Source of the DNA: Blastomonas sp. SL216
Lineage (GTDB): Bacteria; Pseudomonadota; Alphaproteobacteria; Sphingomonadales; Sphingomonadaceae
Direction of reading: 5' to 3'
Length of the DNA stretch: 64,000 nt
Assembly: GCA_026625625.1 (NCBI GenBank)
Contig: CP113055.1
Location: forward strand, 2,835,001-2,899,000
This document shows positions 7,707-15,235 of the stretch, piece by piece. The position numbers and the translations under genes are program-made. Under the pieces are notes generated by a model. That model saw only the letters and a list, made by a program, of their open reading frames with translations. It was not told the origin of the DNA and ran no database searches. Numbering within the stretch: the first letter of the stretch is position 1; the number at the start of each line of letters is the position of its first letter.

Positions 7707-9080
7707 TTATTGACCGATGATTGCTTGATAATAGGCCCGCGCCGCAGTTGCGCGCAGCAATGCCCGGTGTTCGCCTGCCAGACATTCGGGGCGGATCGCC
7801 TCGGGGTCAAAGCCAATCGCGCTTGCCGCGCCCACCGCATGATGCGGCGCAAAGAAATGCCGCGCGCGCACGATCTGCCAGGCGCGGATCAGGTGCGTGC
7901 CGTATCGGTCGGGCCTGAGATCCGGGAACAGCAGCTCGGCATCGCCCGGTGCTACATGAGGCAGTCGAATATCGGTGAGGCCGAAATGCGCCGCGACTTT
8001 GTCGATCACCTGCTGCCAGTCAGCCCAATCGATCGGTGCCTCGCCGGGCCATCCATCGGACAGTCCGTGCCCCGGCAGGTCGATGGCGAGCGTGCCGGTG
8101 GTGCCGCGCTTCAGTTCCTCGCCGGGGGCATGGACGATCAGCACGCCCGATCCAGGATCACCCTGCCAATGGATCAACCCGTCAAAGCGATCGGTCCGCA
8201 CGGGCAGGAAGCCGGCCGCAGCGCTCTGGGTCGGCACAATCGCGGGCGGCCGGGCCAGGCCTTGCAGGAAATCGAGGCTGAGCGCCTGATGATCGGCGGG
8301 GGTCGCGCATCTCTCGGCGCGCCAGCCAGCGGGCATTGCGCCCAACCGGTCGATATGCGTCTGTAGCGGATCGCCATCATAGGCGCTGATCAGCACCGGG
8401 GGCGTTAGCGCATCGGCGGGCGGAATATCGCGCGGCGCGCGCAGCACAGCGCCATAGCCCGCGCGATAGGCCGCACCGGCATCGAGCATCTCGCGCACCG
8501 CCAGGTCGATCCGCGCGACATCAGCATGCGCGCCCGGCAGCCGCGCCGCATCGCGCGTGTCGAACCAGGGGAAGAACCAACTCTGCTCGAGCATCCGGCT
8601 CCACAGCCAGACCAGATGCTCGCCATAGCCCGCCGGTTCGAACGGCGGCAGGTATTTCTCCCCGAACAGCGCCATTTCCTGCGGCGTCCAGATCGCATAG
8701 CCGCCGATGGCAAGGCCGGTGAACCGCTGCGGATGCCGTTTCAGCGCGGTTACCAGGATGATCCCGCCCGAATGGAAACCATAAGCCGGGCATGGCGGCA
8801 GGCCGAGCGCGTCCATCGTGGCCACCAGCGCATCGGCGAAATCGTCGATCTCAGGACTGCCGGGCAGCGGATCGGACTGGCCGAAACCGGGCGTATCGGG
8901 CGCGATACAGGTGAAATGCTCGGCCCAGCGCTCCATCAGCGGGGCATATTCACCGCTGTTGCGCGGGCTTTGATGGATCATCAGCAGCGGCGGCCCACTG
9001 CCCGCCTGTCGGTAATGCACACGCCTCTGGCTACCATCGCCCAAGGGCACATCGACATAATGGCGGGTGATCCGGATCAT
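7707..9080 (-). CDS. Alpha/beta-hydrolase with a second hydrolase-like C-terminal half
   Basis: This 457-residue protein is longer than the usual 270-300. Residues 1-290 form an alpha/beta-hydrolase: oxyanion region LLMIHQSP, then APDTPGFGQSD and a nucleophile elbow read as G101-F-H-S-G105. This puts H103 where Ser, Asp or Cys is normal, with S104 one step later. Residues from about 312 look like the beginning of another hydrolase domain (GVLIVHAPG...AIDLPGHGLSDGWPG), but no second elbow is evident. It is the first gene of the leftward operon, and the palindromic operator at 9086-9103 lies immediately upstream of its ATG. The start codon overlaps no other gene. Substrate unknown; ester, lactone or C-C hydrolysis is possible. 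Confidence 0.8.
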   Translation of the reverse strand: MIRITRHYVDVPLGDGSQRRVHYRQAGSGPPLLMIHQSPRNSGEYAPLMERWAEHFTCIAPDTPGFGQSDPLPGSPEIDDFADALVATMDALGLPPCPAYGFHSGGIILVTALKRHPQRFTGLAIGGYAIWTPQEMALFGEKYLPPFEPAGYGEHLVWLWSRMLEQSWFFPWFDTRDAARLPGAHADVARIDLAVREMLDAGAAYRAGYGAVLRAPRDIPPADALTPPVLISAYDGDPLQTHIDRLGAMPAGWRAERCATPADHQALSLDFLQGLARPPAIVPTQSAAAGFLPVRTDRFDGLIHWQGDPGSGVLIVHAPGEELKRGTTGTLAIDLPGHGLSDGWPGEAPIDWADWQQVIDKVAAHFGLTDIRLPHVAPGDAELLFPDLRPDRYGTHLIRAWQIVRARHFFAPHHAVGAASAIGFDPEAIRPECLAGEHRALLRATAARAYYQAIIGQ

Positions 9081-9085
9081 GCCCT

Positions 9086-9103
9086 AATTTGTCCGGACAA
9101 ATT
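9086..9103. promoter_or_regulatory. Operator 1: AATTTGTCCGGACAAATT (18-bp perfect palindrome)
   Basis: The site lies five bases upstream of the leftward hydrolase start (9080) and 58 bases upstream of the rightward amidase-like gene (9162), so one repressor bound here could block both divergent operons. The core TTGTCCGGACAA is shared with five other intergenic sites in this window. The GT-N4-AC form is that expected for HutC-type GntR proteins; the GntR-UTRA protein at 38266-39087 is the candidate binder. Confidence 0.8.
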
Positions 9104-9161
9104 CATCTCGACAAGCCCTTTTTTGCGATTATGGTTCGATTCGCTGCCTGATGGAGGAAAC

Positions 9162-9842
9162 ATGGAGATTATCGGCACCCGGATGATCCGCGAGGACAAG
9201 ACCGCGCGCGAACTTTTCGAAGCGGTGATGGCCAATCCGGCGCGCAACAAGTTCGGCTTCGGGGAAAAGCTCGCCATCGTGAATGTCGATGTCCAGCAGG
9301 CCTATACCCGGATCGACATGTTCAAGACCGCGTACGAGACCGACCCCCGGCAGATCGAGCATATCAACACCATCTCGGCGCTGGCGCGCGCCAAAGGCAT
9401 GCCGGTGATCTGGACGCGCGTGGCGTACAAGGACGATGCCGCCGATGCCGGTGTCTGGGGCACGCGCACCAACACGCCGGACAGCCTGCAGAACATCCGC
9501 TATGACAGCGAGCGCCACGCCTATGACCCGCGCTGCGCATTCGGCCCGGACGACCTGCATTACACCAAGCGCATGCCCAGCGCGTTCTTCGAAACCCCGC
9601 TGGCGAGCTATCTCCAGTTCCACCGCGTCGACACCGTGGTGGTGACCGGCGGCAGCACATCGGGCTGCGTCCGCGCGACGGCGGTTGATGCGCTGAGCCA
9701 CGGCTATCGCACCATCGTGCCGATCGAGACCTGTGCCGACAAGCATGAGAGCTATCATTTCGCCAACCTGACCGACCTGCAGATCAAATATGCCGATGTC
9801 GAACCGGTGCAGACGGTGATCGACTGGCTGGAGGCGCGGTGA
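9162..9842 (+). CDS. Isochorismatase-superfamily amidohydrolase (N-carbamoylsarcosine-amidase-like)
   Basis: This 226-residue cysteine hydrolase has the full triad: D43 (NVDVQQAY), K136 (YTKRMPSAF) and C169 (GGSTSGCVRATAVDA). The last motif closely resembles N-carbamoylsarcosine amidase and other C-N hydrolases rather than true isochorismatases. It should split an N-carbamoyl or amide bond, releasing ammonia and CO2 or an acid. The start at 9162 is set by GGAGG just upstream; the frame is open further 5' but crosses the operator. It heads the rightward operon with two PuuE-type proteins and an aldehyde dehydrogenase, which supports a role in opening or trimming a cyclic amide. Confidence 0.87.
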   Translation: MEIIGTRMIREDKTARELFEAVMANPARNKFGFGEKLAIVNVDVQQAYTRIDMFKTAYETDPRQIEHINTISALARAKGMPVIWTRVAYKDDAADAGVWGTRTNTPDSLQNIRYDSERHAYDPRCAFGPDDLHYTKRMPSAFFETPLASYLQFHRVDTVVVTGGSTSGCVRATAVDALSHGYRTIVPIETCADKHESYHFANLTDLQIKYADVEPVQTVIDWLEAR

Positions 9843-9864
9843 TGGGGGTGGCTATCGTAAAATG

Positions 9865-9977
9865 CCCTCTCCCCTTCAGGGGAGAGGGAGGAGCCGCGCA
9901 GCGGCGAAGGGAGAGGGGCAATCGCCGACCTCTGCACAGTCCCCCCTCCCAACCCTCCCCCCTGAAGGGGAGAGGGC
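9865..9977. repeat. REP-like palindromic element
   Basis: CCCTCTCCCC (9865-9874) and GGGGAGAGGG (9879-9888) form a perfect 10-bp hairpin. A second, looser copy (CCCCCCTCCC...GGGGAGAGGG) ends two bases before the next start codon. Related elements occur at 10884, 43050, 45450 and 46525, always between genes of the rightward operons. The terminal GGGGAGAGGG arm doubles as the ribosome-binding site of the following gene. Confidence 0.8.
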
Positions 9978-9978
9978 G

Positions 9979-10863
9979 ATGACCCCCGACACGCAACTCT
10001 ACGACTTCTCGCCCTGGCGCGGCCGCCCGAAGGTGCGCTGGCCCGGCGGCAAGAGCTGCGCGGTCTGGGTCGCGCCGAACCTGGAATATTACGAGCTCGA
10101 CCCGCCCGCCAATCCGCACCGCAAGAGCTGGACGAAACCGCATCCCGATGTCGTCGGCTATGCGCACCGCGACCATGCCAACCGGGTGGGGCACTGGCGG
10201 ATGGCCGACGTGATGACGCGGCACGGCTTTCCGGGCTCGGTCAGCCTGTCGGTGGCGCTGTGCGACCACATTCCCGAAGTGGTCGAGGATGCCCGCCAGC
10301 GCGGCTGGGAGTTCTTCAGCCACGGCATCTACAACACCCGCTACAGCTATGGCATGGATGAGGCACAGGAACGCGCCATCATCGAGGACAGCATTGCCAC
10401 GGTCGAGCGCGCCACCGGGCAGCGGATCCGCGGCTGGCTCGCGCCCGCGCTCACGCACACGCCGCGCACGCTCGATCTGATCGCCGAATATGGCCTCGAT
10501 TATACCTGCGACCTCTATCACGACGACCAGCCGACCGATGTGAAGGTAGCGTCCGGACGGCTGACCGCGATCCCCTATAGCCTTGAGGTCAACGACCATT
10601 ACGGCTTCTTCATCTACAACATGAGCCCGCGCGATTATGCCGATACGCTGATCCGTCAGTTCGAGCGGCTGGCGAAGGAAGGCGAAGCCCCGGACGGCCC
10701 CGGCGGCACGGTCATGTGCATTCCGCTGCACAGCTATCTGATCGGCCAGCCGCACCGCATCGGCCCGTTCGAGGAGGTGCTGCGCCATATCGCCGCCGAC
10801 GGCCGCGCCTGGATCGCCACCGCGGGCGAGATTGTCGATGCCTGGCGGGAGCAGCAGCCATGA
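9979..10863 (+). CDS. PuuE-type polysaccharide-deacetylase-fold hydrolase, copy 1
   Basis: This 294-residue protein has the NodB/CE4 barrel in the PuuE (allantoinase/cyclic-imide-hydrolase) arrangement. E36 in APNLEYYE replaces the first metal Asp of CE4 deacetylases, H115 lies in FFSHGIYN, and a C-terminal LHSYLIGQPHRIG motif is typical of PuuE-like enzymes. There is no signal peptide, so it acts in the cytoplasm, which argues against cell-wall or polysaccharide deacetylation. Hydrolysis of a cyclic amide or ureide is the likeliest activity (inference from subgroup and neighbours). The start at 9979 uses the arm of the REP-like repeat as ribosome-binding site. Copies 2 and 3 lie at 11057 and 45611. 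Confidence 0.85.
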   Translation: MTPDTQLYDFSPWRGRPKVRWPGGKSCAVWVAPNLEYYELDPPANPHRKSWTKPHPDVVGYAHRDHANRVGHWRMADVMTRHGFPGSVSLSVALCDHIPEVVEDARQRGWEFFSHGIYNTRYSYGMDEAQERAIIEDSIATVERATGQRIRGWLAPALTHTPRTLDLIAEYGLDYTCDLYHDDQPTDVKVASGRLTAIPYSLEVNDHYGFFIYNMSPRDYADTLIRQFERLAKEGEAPDGPGGTVMCIPLHSYLIGQPHRIGPFEEVLRHIAADGRAWIATAGEIVDAWREQQP

Positions 10864-10883
10864 TCGCGACCCTAGCCATCAAC

Positions 10884-11039
10884 TTCTCTCCCTCGACGGG
10901 AGAGAATAGGGAGGCTTGGCGGCTTGTCCGCCTAGCCGGACTTAGAGAGGGTGGAGCGGTTGCAAACACCCTCTCCCGGCTGCGACTAGCTCGCTGCGCT
11001 CACAAGTCTTCGCTGCCCTCTCCCGTCAAGGGAGAGGGG
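10884..11039. repeat. REP-like palindromic element
   Basis: Two hairpins mark the ends: TTCTCTCCC-TCGAC-GGGAGAGAA (10884-10906) and CCCTCTCCC-GTCAA-GGGAGAGGG (11016-11038). Between them are shorter parts including CACCCTCTCCCGGC. The element fills the whole space between the first and second PuuE-type genes. It is the same repeat family as the elements at 9865, 43050, 45450 and 46525. Confidence 0.8.
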
Positions 11040-11056
11040 TATCAGGGAGTGCGCGC

Positions 11057-11980
11057 ATGACGCTCGACCCCAGCTATCTCGAATATCCCCATCGCCAGCA
11101 GGGCATGGACCATAAGCTCTACCCGTACAGCAACCTGTTCACCCGCCCGCCCATTACCTGGCCGGACAGCAAGGCCGTCGCGATCTGGCCGGTGATCAGC
11201 CTCGAATGGTTCCCGATGGTGCCGAGCGACACGCCGTTCCGCGCGCCGGGGCACATGCAGACCGCCTATCCCGACTACCGGCACTATACTGCGCGCGAAT
11301 ATGGCACGCGGATCGGCCTTTTCCGGCTGCTGGATGCGTTCGAGGCGGTGGGCGCAAAGGTCTCGGTGGCGTGCAACGCCGCGATTGCCACCCGCTACCC
11401 CGCGATCATCGAGGCGTTGCACAAGGGCGGGCACGAGATCATCGCGCATTCGACCGACATGAATGGCACGATCGCCTCGGGCCTTTCTGAAGAAGACGAA
11501 CGCGCACTGATCGCCGGTTCGCTCGATGCGCTCGAAGCGGCGAGCGGCACGCGCCCGCGCGGCTGGCTGTCGATCGCGCGCTCGCAATCGTTCAACACCC
11601 CGTGCCTGCTCGCCGAGGCAGGCGTTGCCTATATGTGCGACTGGGTGAACGATGAACTGCCCTATGCGATGAGCACTGACGCCGGTAGCATCCTCAATAT
11701 CCCGCTCAACCACGAGCTTTCCGACCGGCAGATCATCAACGTCCAGCAGCAGTCGGTCGACAGCTATGCCGAGCAAATGCGCGATGCCTATGGCTGGCTG
11801 GCGAAGGAAGCTGAGACGCATGGCGGGCGGATGCTGCCGCTGCACCTGACGCCTTATATCATGGGGCTGCCGTACCGGATCGACGCGTTCGAGGGGCTGG
11901 TGCGCTGGCTGGCCGAGCAGCCGGGCGGCTGGTTCGCCACCGGGAGCGAAATCCTCGACAGCTGGAGCGCGGACACGTGA
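11057..11980 (+). CDS. PuuE-type polysaccharide-deacetylase-fold hydrolase, copy 2
   Basis: This 307-residue cytoplasmic protein is of the same family as the product of 9979 but clearly diverged. E50 (VISLEWFP) and H131 (IIAHSTDMNG) occupy the key positions, and LHLTPYIMGLPYRIDAFE gives the third conserved site. HSTDMNG replaces the usual SHGxxW, so its substrate probably differs from that of copies 1 and 3. Its stop overlaps the GTG start of the aldehyde dehydrogenase gene (GTGA), tying the two in translation; a ring-opening product that becomes an aldehyde would fit. The weak GGGAG before the ATG follows the REP-like element directly. Confidence 0.83.
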   Translation: MTLDPSYLEYPHRQQGMDHKLYPYSNLFTRPPITWPDSKAVAIWPVISLEWFPMVPSDTPFRAPGHMQTAYPDYRHYTAREYGTRIGLFRLLDAFEAVGAKVSVACNAAIATRYPAIIEALHKGGHEIIAHSTDMNGTIASGLSEEDERALIAGSLDALEAASGTRPRGWLSIARSQSFNTPCLLAEAGVAYMCDWVNDELPYAMSTDAGSILNIPLNHELSDRQIINVQQQSVDSYAEQMRDAYGWLAKEAETHGGRMLPLHLTPYIMGLPYRIDAFEGLVRWLAEQPGGWFATGSEILDSWSADT

Positions 11981-13401
11981 AGGTCGTCAACCCGCGCACC
12001 GGCGAGGCGGATTACGAAATCGCGCCGCTCGATAGCGCGGCGGTGCAGGCCGAAGCTGCCCGGCTGCGCGCGGCGCAACCCGCCTGGGCAGCGCTCGAAC
12101 CGGCAGCGCGCTCTGCCATCCTCCACCGCTGGGCCGATGCGGTGGTGGCGCATGGCGGAGCCCTGCTCGAAGCACTCACGCTCGACACAGGTCGGCGGCG
12201 CATCTCCGAGATCGAGGTCGATGGCCTGCCCGGCACCATCCGCCGATGGGCCGATCTCGCGCCCCGCCTAATCGCAGAGCATAGCCGCAGCGACCAGCCG
12301 AGCGCGCACCCCACGGTGCGCAACGGGACGCGGCTTGTGCCCTATCCGCTGTTCGGGGCGATCGCGCCGTGGAACTTCCCGATCGTGCTCTCGACCATCG
12401 ACGCGATCCCCGCGCTCGCGGCCGGGTGCGCGGCTTTGGTCAAGCCGTCCGAGATCACCCCGCGCTTCATCGCGCCGCTGAGCGAAACCATCGCGCAGGT
12501 GCCCGAGCTCGCCGCTGTGCTGAGCTTTATCGAGGGCGATGCCGCAACCGGCCAGGCTTTGGTGGCGGCCGTCGATTATGTCTGCTTCACCGGCTCGGTC
12601 GCGACCGGGCGCAAGGTGGCGGAAGCCGCGGCGCGCGCCTTCATCCCCGCCAATCTGGAACTGGGCGGCAAGGACCCGATGATCGTGCTGGCCAGCGCCG
12701 ATCCGGTCGCTGCCGCGCAGCTCGCCCTGCGCGCCAGCATCGTCGCCACCGGTCAGGCCTGCCAGTCGATCGAGCGGATCTATGTCGCCCGCGCCATCTA
12801 CCAGCCGTTCCTCGATGCGCTGGTCGAGGCCGCGAGCAAGGTCCGGCTCAACTATCCCGACATTGCCACCGGCGACATCGGCCCGTTCATCTTCGGACCC
12901 CAGGGTGCTAAGGTGCAGGCGCAGATCGACGAGGCCGTGGCAATGGGGGCCAAGATACTCACCGGAGGCACGGTCGAAAACCTGGGCGGCGGCCAGTATC
13001 TGAGGCCCACGGTCATCGCCGATGCCACTGCGGACATGGCCGTGGTGCGCGACGAGACCTTCGGCCCGGTGCTGCCGGTGATCGCCTTTGACGATTTGGA
13101 AGAGGTCATCGCGCAGGCCAATGACAGCATCTACGGCCTTTCCGCTGCCGTGGTCGCGGCCACGCCGGAGGAGGCCGAAGCCGTTGCCGTCCGGCTCGAG
13201 GCGGGCGCGGTGTCGATCAACGATGGCTCGCTGACCTCGATGGTCTGGGACGCGGAAAACAGCTCGTTCAAACTCTCCGGCATGGGCCCATCGCGCATGG
13301 GGGAGAGCGGGCTGCTGCGCTATTTCCGCAAACAGGCGCTGATCCGCCAGACCGCAAGCCCCCTTCCCCTTTCCGCTTATGCCGAGGATGCCCCGCGATG
13401 A
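11977..13401 (+). CDS. NAD(P)-dependent aldehyde dehydrogenase
   Basis: This 474-residue member of the aldehyde dehydrogenase superfamily has the PWNFP nucleotide-site motif (131-135), the catalytic base E228 (LELGGKDP) and the nucleophile C262 (TGQACQS). All essential parts are intact and the length is normal. The start is GTG at 11977, overlapping the stop of the upstream PuuE-like gene. It should oxidise an aldehyde, possibly a semialdehyde formed after ring opening, to a carboxylic acid for CoA activation. The succinate-semialdehyde/benzaldehyde group is the closest impression, but the substrate cannot be read from the sequence. Confidence 0.92.
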   Translation: MKVVNPRTGEADYEIAPLDSAAVQAEAARLRAAQPAWAALEPAARSAILHRWADAVVAHGGALLEALTLDTGRRRISEIEVDGLPGTIRRWADLAPRLIAEHSRSDQPSAHPTVRNGTRLVPYPLFGAIAPWNFPIVLSTIDAIPALAAGCAALVKPSEITPRFIAPLSETIAQVPELAAVLSFIEGDAATGQALVAAVDYVCFTGSVATGRKVAEAAARAFIPANLELGGKDPMIVLASADPVAAAQLALRASIVATGQACQSIERIYVARAIYQPFLDALVEAASKVRLNYPDIATGDIGPFIFGPQGAKVQAQIDEAVAMGAKILTGGTVENLGGGQYLRPTVIADATADMAVVRDETFGPVLPVIAFDDLEEVIAQANDSIYGLSAAVVAATPEEAEAVAVRLEAGAVSINDGSLTSMVWDAENSSFKLSGMGPSRMGESGLLRYFRKQALIRQTASPLPLSAYAEDAPR

Positions 13402-13868
13402 GAGATATTCTGGCCAAGGCCATGCCCGCGCTGTTCGCGCATGAAGGGATCTGGGACGGCACCTATCGCCATCTGGATGCGGACGGCACGCTGATCGACC
13501 AGCACCGCATGCGCACCCGCTGCGAATTTCCGGCGACAGGCGAATATGCCTATATCCAGCATAACCATCTGATCTGGCCCGATGGCCGCGAAAACCGCCT
13601 GAGCTTTGGCGGTGTGTTTCGCGACGGGCGGCTATACTGGGATACCGACCGCTTTCACGGCCATGGCTGGGAGACGCTCGACAATGTGCTGATGCTGACC
13701 CTGATCCGCAAGGATGAAGCGAACGTGCGCTTTACCGAGATGATCCAGATTTCCGATGATGGCGAGAGCCGCGCGCGCACCTGGCAATGGTTTCGCGATG
13801 GCACGCCGTTCAAGCGGACTTTGTGCGACGAAAGGCGCGTCTCGCGCGATCCGGAGGAAGAGCTTTGA
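13398..13868 (+). CDS. Small protein of unknown function, paralogue of 7197-7694
   Basis: This 156-residue soluble protein shares HEGIWDGTY (from residue 15), a QHNHLIWPDGRE segment and EMIQISDDGESRARTWQW with the protein encoded at 7197-7694. The pair therefore arose by duplication and one copy was kept in each of the two divergent operons. ATGA overlap with the aldehyde dehydrogenase gene and TTGA overlap with the next gene show tight coupling. The function is unknown. The conserved aromatic and acidic residues suggest a binding pocket rather than a structural role. Confidence 0.7.
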   Translation: MRDILAKAMPALFAHEGIWDGTYRHLDADGTLIDQHRMRTRCEFPATGEYAYIQHNHLIWPDGRENRLSFGGVFRDGRLYWDTDRFHGHGWETLDNVLMLTLIRKDEANVRFTEMIQISDDGESRARTWQWFRDGTPFKRTLCDERRVSRDPEEEL

Positions 13869-14332
13869 TTACCCCCCTGCTGATGATGGCCGCCGCGAGC
13901 GACGGCGCTTCGACCACGGCGCCTGCCTGCGACGCCCCGGTGGTCATGGTGGTCGCCGGCCCCACCCACGACCGCGAGCGGATGGCGGCTTACGGCAAGG
14001 CCATTGCCGACAGCAAGTTGTACGAGCGACTGGGCGGCTATTATATCAACATCCCCCGACCGCTGGCCACGTTCGAGGGCACCCCGCCCGCCGGGTACAC
14101 GGTGCTGATGATCCGCTTCCCGTGCCTCGCCAATGCCCAGGCTTTCTGGAATTCCAGGGAATATCAGGAGAAGATCAAGCCGCTGCGGCTCGGCCCATCG
14201 GCGGGCGATTATGTCGTGACGGTCTATCCCGAAGCCCCGCTGCGACCCGACTTGCAGGGCAAGGTCGGCGACAATGGGTACACGGCAAAGTTTGATGCGT
14301 CGGCGATCGAACAGGTCGCACCCAAGCCTTAG
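13865..14332 (+). CDS. DUF1330-like protein with short N-terminal leader
   Basis: The proposed start is TTG at 13865, overlapping the previous stop (TTGA) and preceded by GGAGGAAG; this gives 155 residues. A longer frame from 13787 would run through the upstream gene and is rejected. After a short hydrophobic leader (ITPLLMMAAAS), the body reads as a ferredoxin-like DUF1330 domain: YGKAIADSKLYERLGGYYIN and the FWNSREYQEKIKPLR end motif. DUF1330/NIPSNAP-like proteins are small dimeric proteins of unclear role often found in degradation operons. Its stop overlaps by four bases the stop of the convergent RES toxin gene. Confidence 0.68.
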   Translation: MITPLLMMAAASDGASTTAPACDAPVVMVVAGPTHDRERMAAYGKAIADSKLYERLGGYYINIPRPLATFEGTPPAGYTVLMIRFPCLANAQAFWNSREYQEKIKPLRLGPSAGDYVVTVYPEAPLRPDLQGKVGDNGYTAKFDASAIEQVAPKP

Positions 14333-14823
14333 GATTGGCGCAGGCCGAGCCGGTCGCCATCATCGGCCAGCGTGATCCGGCCCTCCCAGTGCCACAGCAC
14401 CAGGTTGAGCGCATCGGCGGGCGCTCCGCGCGCATAGCTGGGCACGACGATCCCGGCAAAGCCCTGCGCAATGGCGGCTTCCGCCAGATCCTGGGTCGGG
14501 ACCGGTTTGCCGCCGAGCATCCGGTCGCGCCAGCCGGGGTCGGCGAGATCGCCCGGGGTCATGCCGAATGGCTTCAGCGCCGCCGCATCCCGGCCATCGA
14601 GCAGCGGCCCGATATCGGCCTGATAGGCGACCAGCGTGGTCGGTTGCAGCGTGCCGACCTGGTTGGCTTCGCGCAAAGCCGTCTCGGGCGCGAGCGAGGT
14701 GTAGAGCGCAGGCCGCCCGATCCGGTTGAAGCTTCCGCCGAACCGCGCAGCCCCTTCGCCCGACAGCGGCGCGCGCGACCAGACCGGGTTGTGGGCGCGA
14801 TAGAGCAGCCCGGTGAAGTGCAT
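14329..14823 (-). CDS. RES-domain toxin of a toxin-antitoxin pair
   Basis: This 164-residue protein carries the RES-domain features: an early LYRA, then RFGGSFNRIGRPALYTSLAPETALREANQ, with the conserved Arg, Tyr and Glu residues, and a C-terminal GIVVPSYARG stretch. RES toxins characterised in other bacteria degrade NAD+ in the ADP-ribosyltransferase fold. The antitoxin gene lies five bases upstream in the same direction, the usual order for this family. The pair sits between the catabolic operons and shows no relation to them in function. Confidence 0.87.
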   Translation of the reverse strand: MHFTGLLYRAHNPVWSRAPLSGEGAARFGGSFNRIGRPALYTSLAPETALREANQVGTLQPTTLVAYQADIGPLLDGRDAAALKPFGMTPGDLADPGWRDRMLGGKPVPTQDLAEAAIAQGFAGIVVPSYARGAPADALNLVLWHWEGRITLADDGDRLGLRQS

Positions 14824-14828
14824 GGGGG

Positions 14829-15179
14829 TCAGGCGTGCACGCCCGCGTCGACCGCGTCCATATAGGTCAGAACGTCATCTGCCCGGTTGCCCTGCACCAG
14901 CTGCATCGCGGTCTGGCCCGAAAATCCGGGCAGCGGTTCGGAGCGGTACCAGGCATAAGCCAGCAGCGCCGATCCGAAGCGCGGTTCGACCTTGTTCAGT
15001 ATCTCGACCATCTGGCGGATGCGGCGCTGGGTGCGGTCGGAGGCAATCCGGTCCTTGCGCTGGATCGCGTCCTTGCCAAGGCCGAGCGAGCGCGCGAGTT
15101 CGTCGCTCGTCGTGCGCAGCGCCTCGATGATCTTGCGCGGGGCAAAGGCCCCATGTTCGGCATAATTCTGGATCGGCAT
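14829..15179 (-). CDS. Xre/ParS-type antitoxin (DUF2384)
   Basis: This 116-residue protein has an N-terminal helix-turn-helix-like region (RTTSDELARSLGLGKDAIQRKDR) and a C-terminal DUF2384 toxin-binding domain (ALLAYAWYRSEPLPGFSGQTAMQLVQ). It is the cognate antitoxin of the RES protein encoded immediately downstream. The start at 15179 is favoured by GGAG eight bases before it; an alternative start 15 bases upstream exists. The upstream inverted repeat at 15196-15219 is the probable site of autoregulation. Confidence 0.87.
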   Translation of the reverse strand: MPIQNYAEHGAFAPRKIIEALRTTSDELARSLGLGKDAIQRKDRIASDRTQRRIRQMVEILNKVEPRFGSALLAYAWYRSEPLPGFSGQTAMQLVQGNRADDVLTYMDAVDAGVHA

Positions 15180-15195
15180 CGGACTGCTCCACAAA

Positions 15196-15219
15196 TTCCG
15201 ACGCTATATAACGTCAGAA
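15196..15219. promoter_or_regulatory. Inverted repeat upstream of the antitoxin gene
   Basis: TTCCGACG and CGTCAGAA are reverse complements with one mismatch, separated by the AT-rich spacer CTATATAA. The repeat lies 17 bases upstream of the antitoxin start, in the 56-base gap to the next gene, which fits autoregulation by the Xre-type antitoxin. Confidence 0.45.
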
Positions 15220-15235
15220 TATGCGGCAGATCAAG

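Noticed and set aside
6426-8366. Long open frame of 646 codons antisense to the LeuC-type, unknown and hydrolase genes
   Set aside because: It crosses three real leftward genes with conserved motifs; such shadows are common in high-GC DNA.
10551-10558. GTCCGGAC core within the first PuuE-type gene
   Set aside because: It lacks the TT/AA flanks of the operators and lies inside coding sequence in frame with conserved codons.
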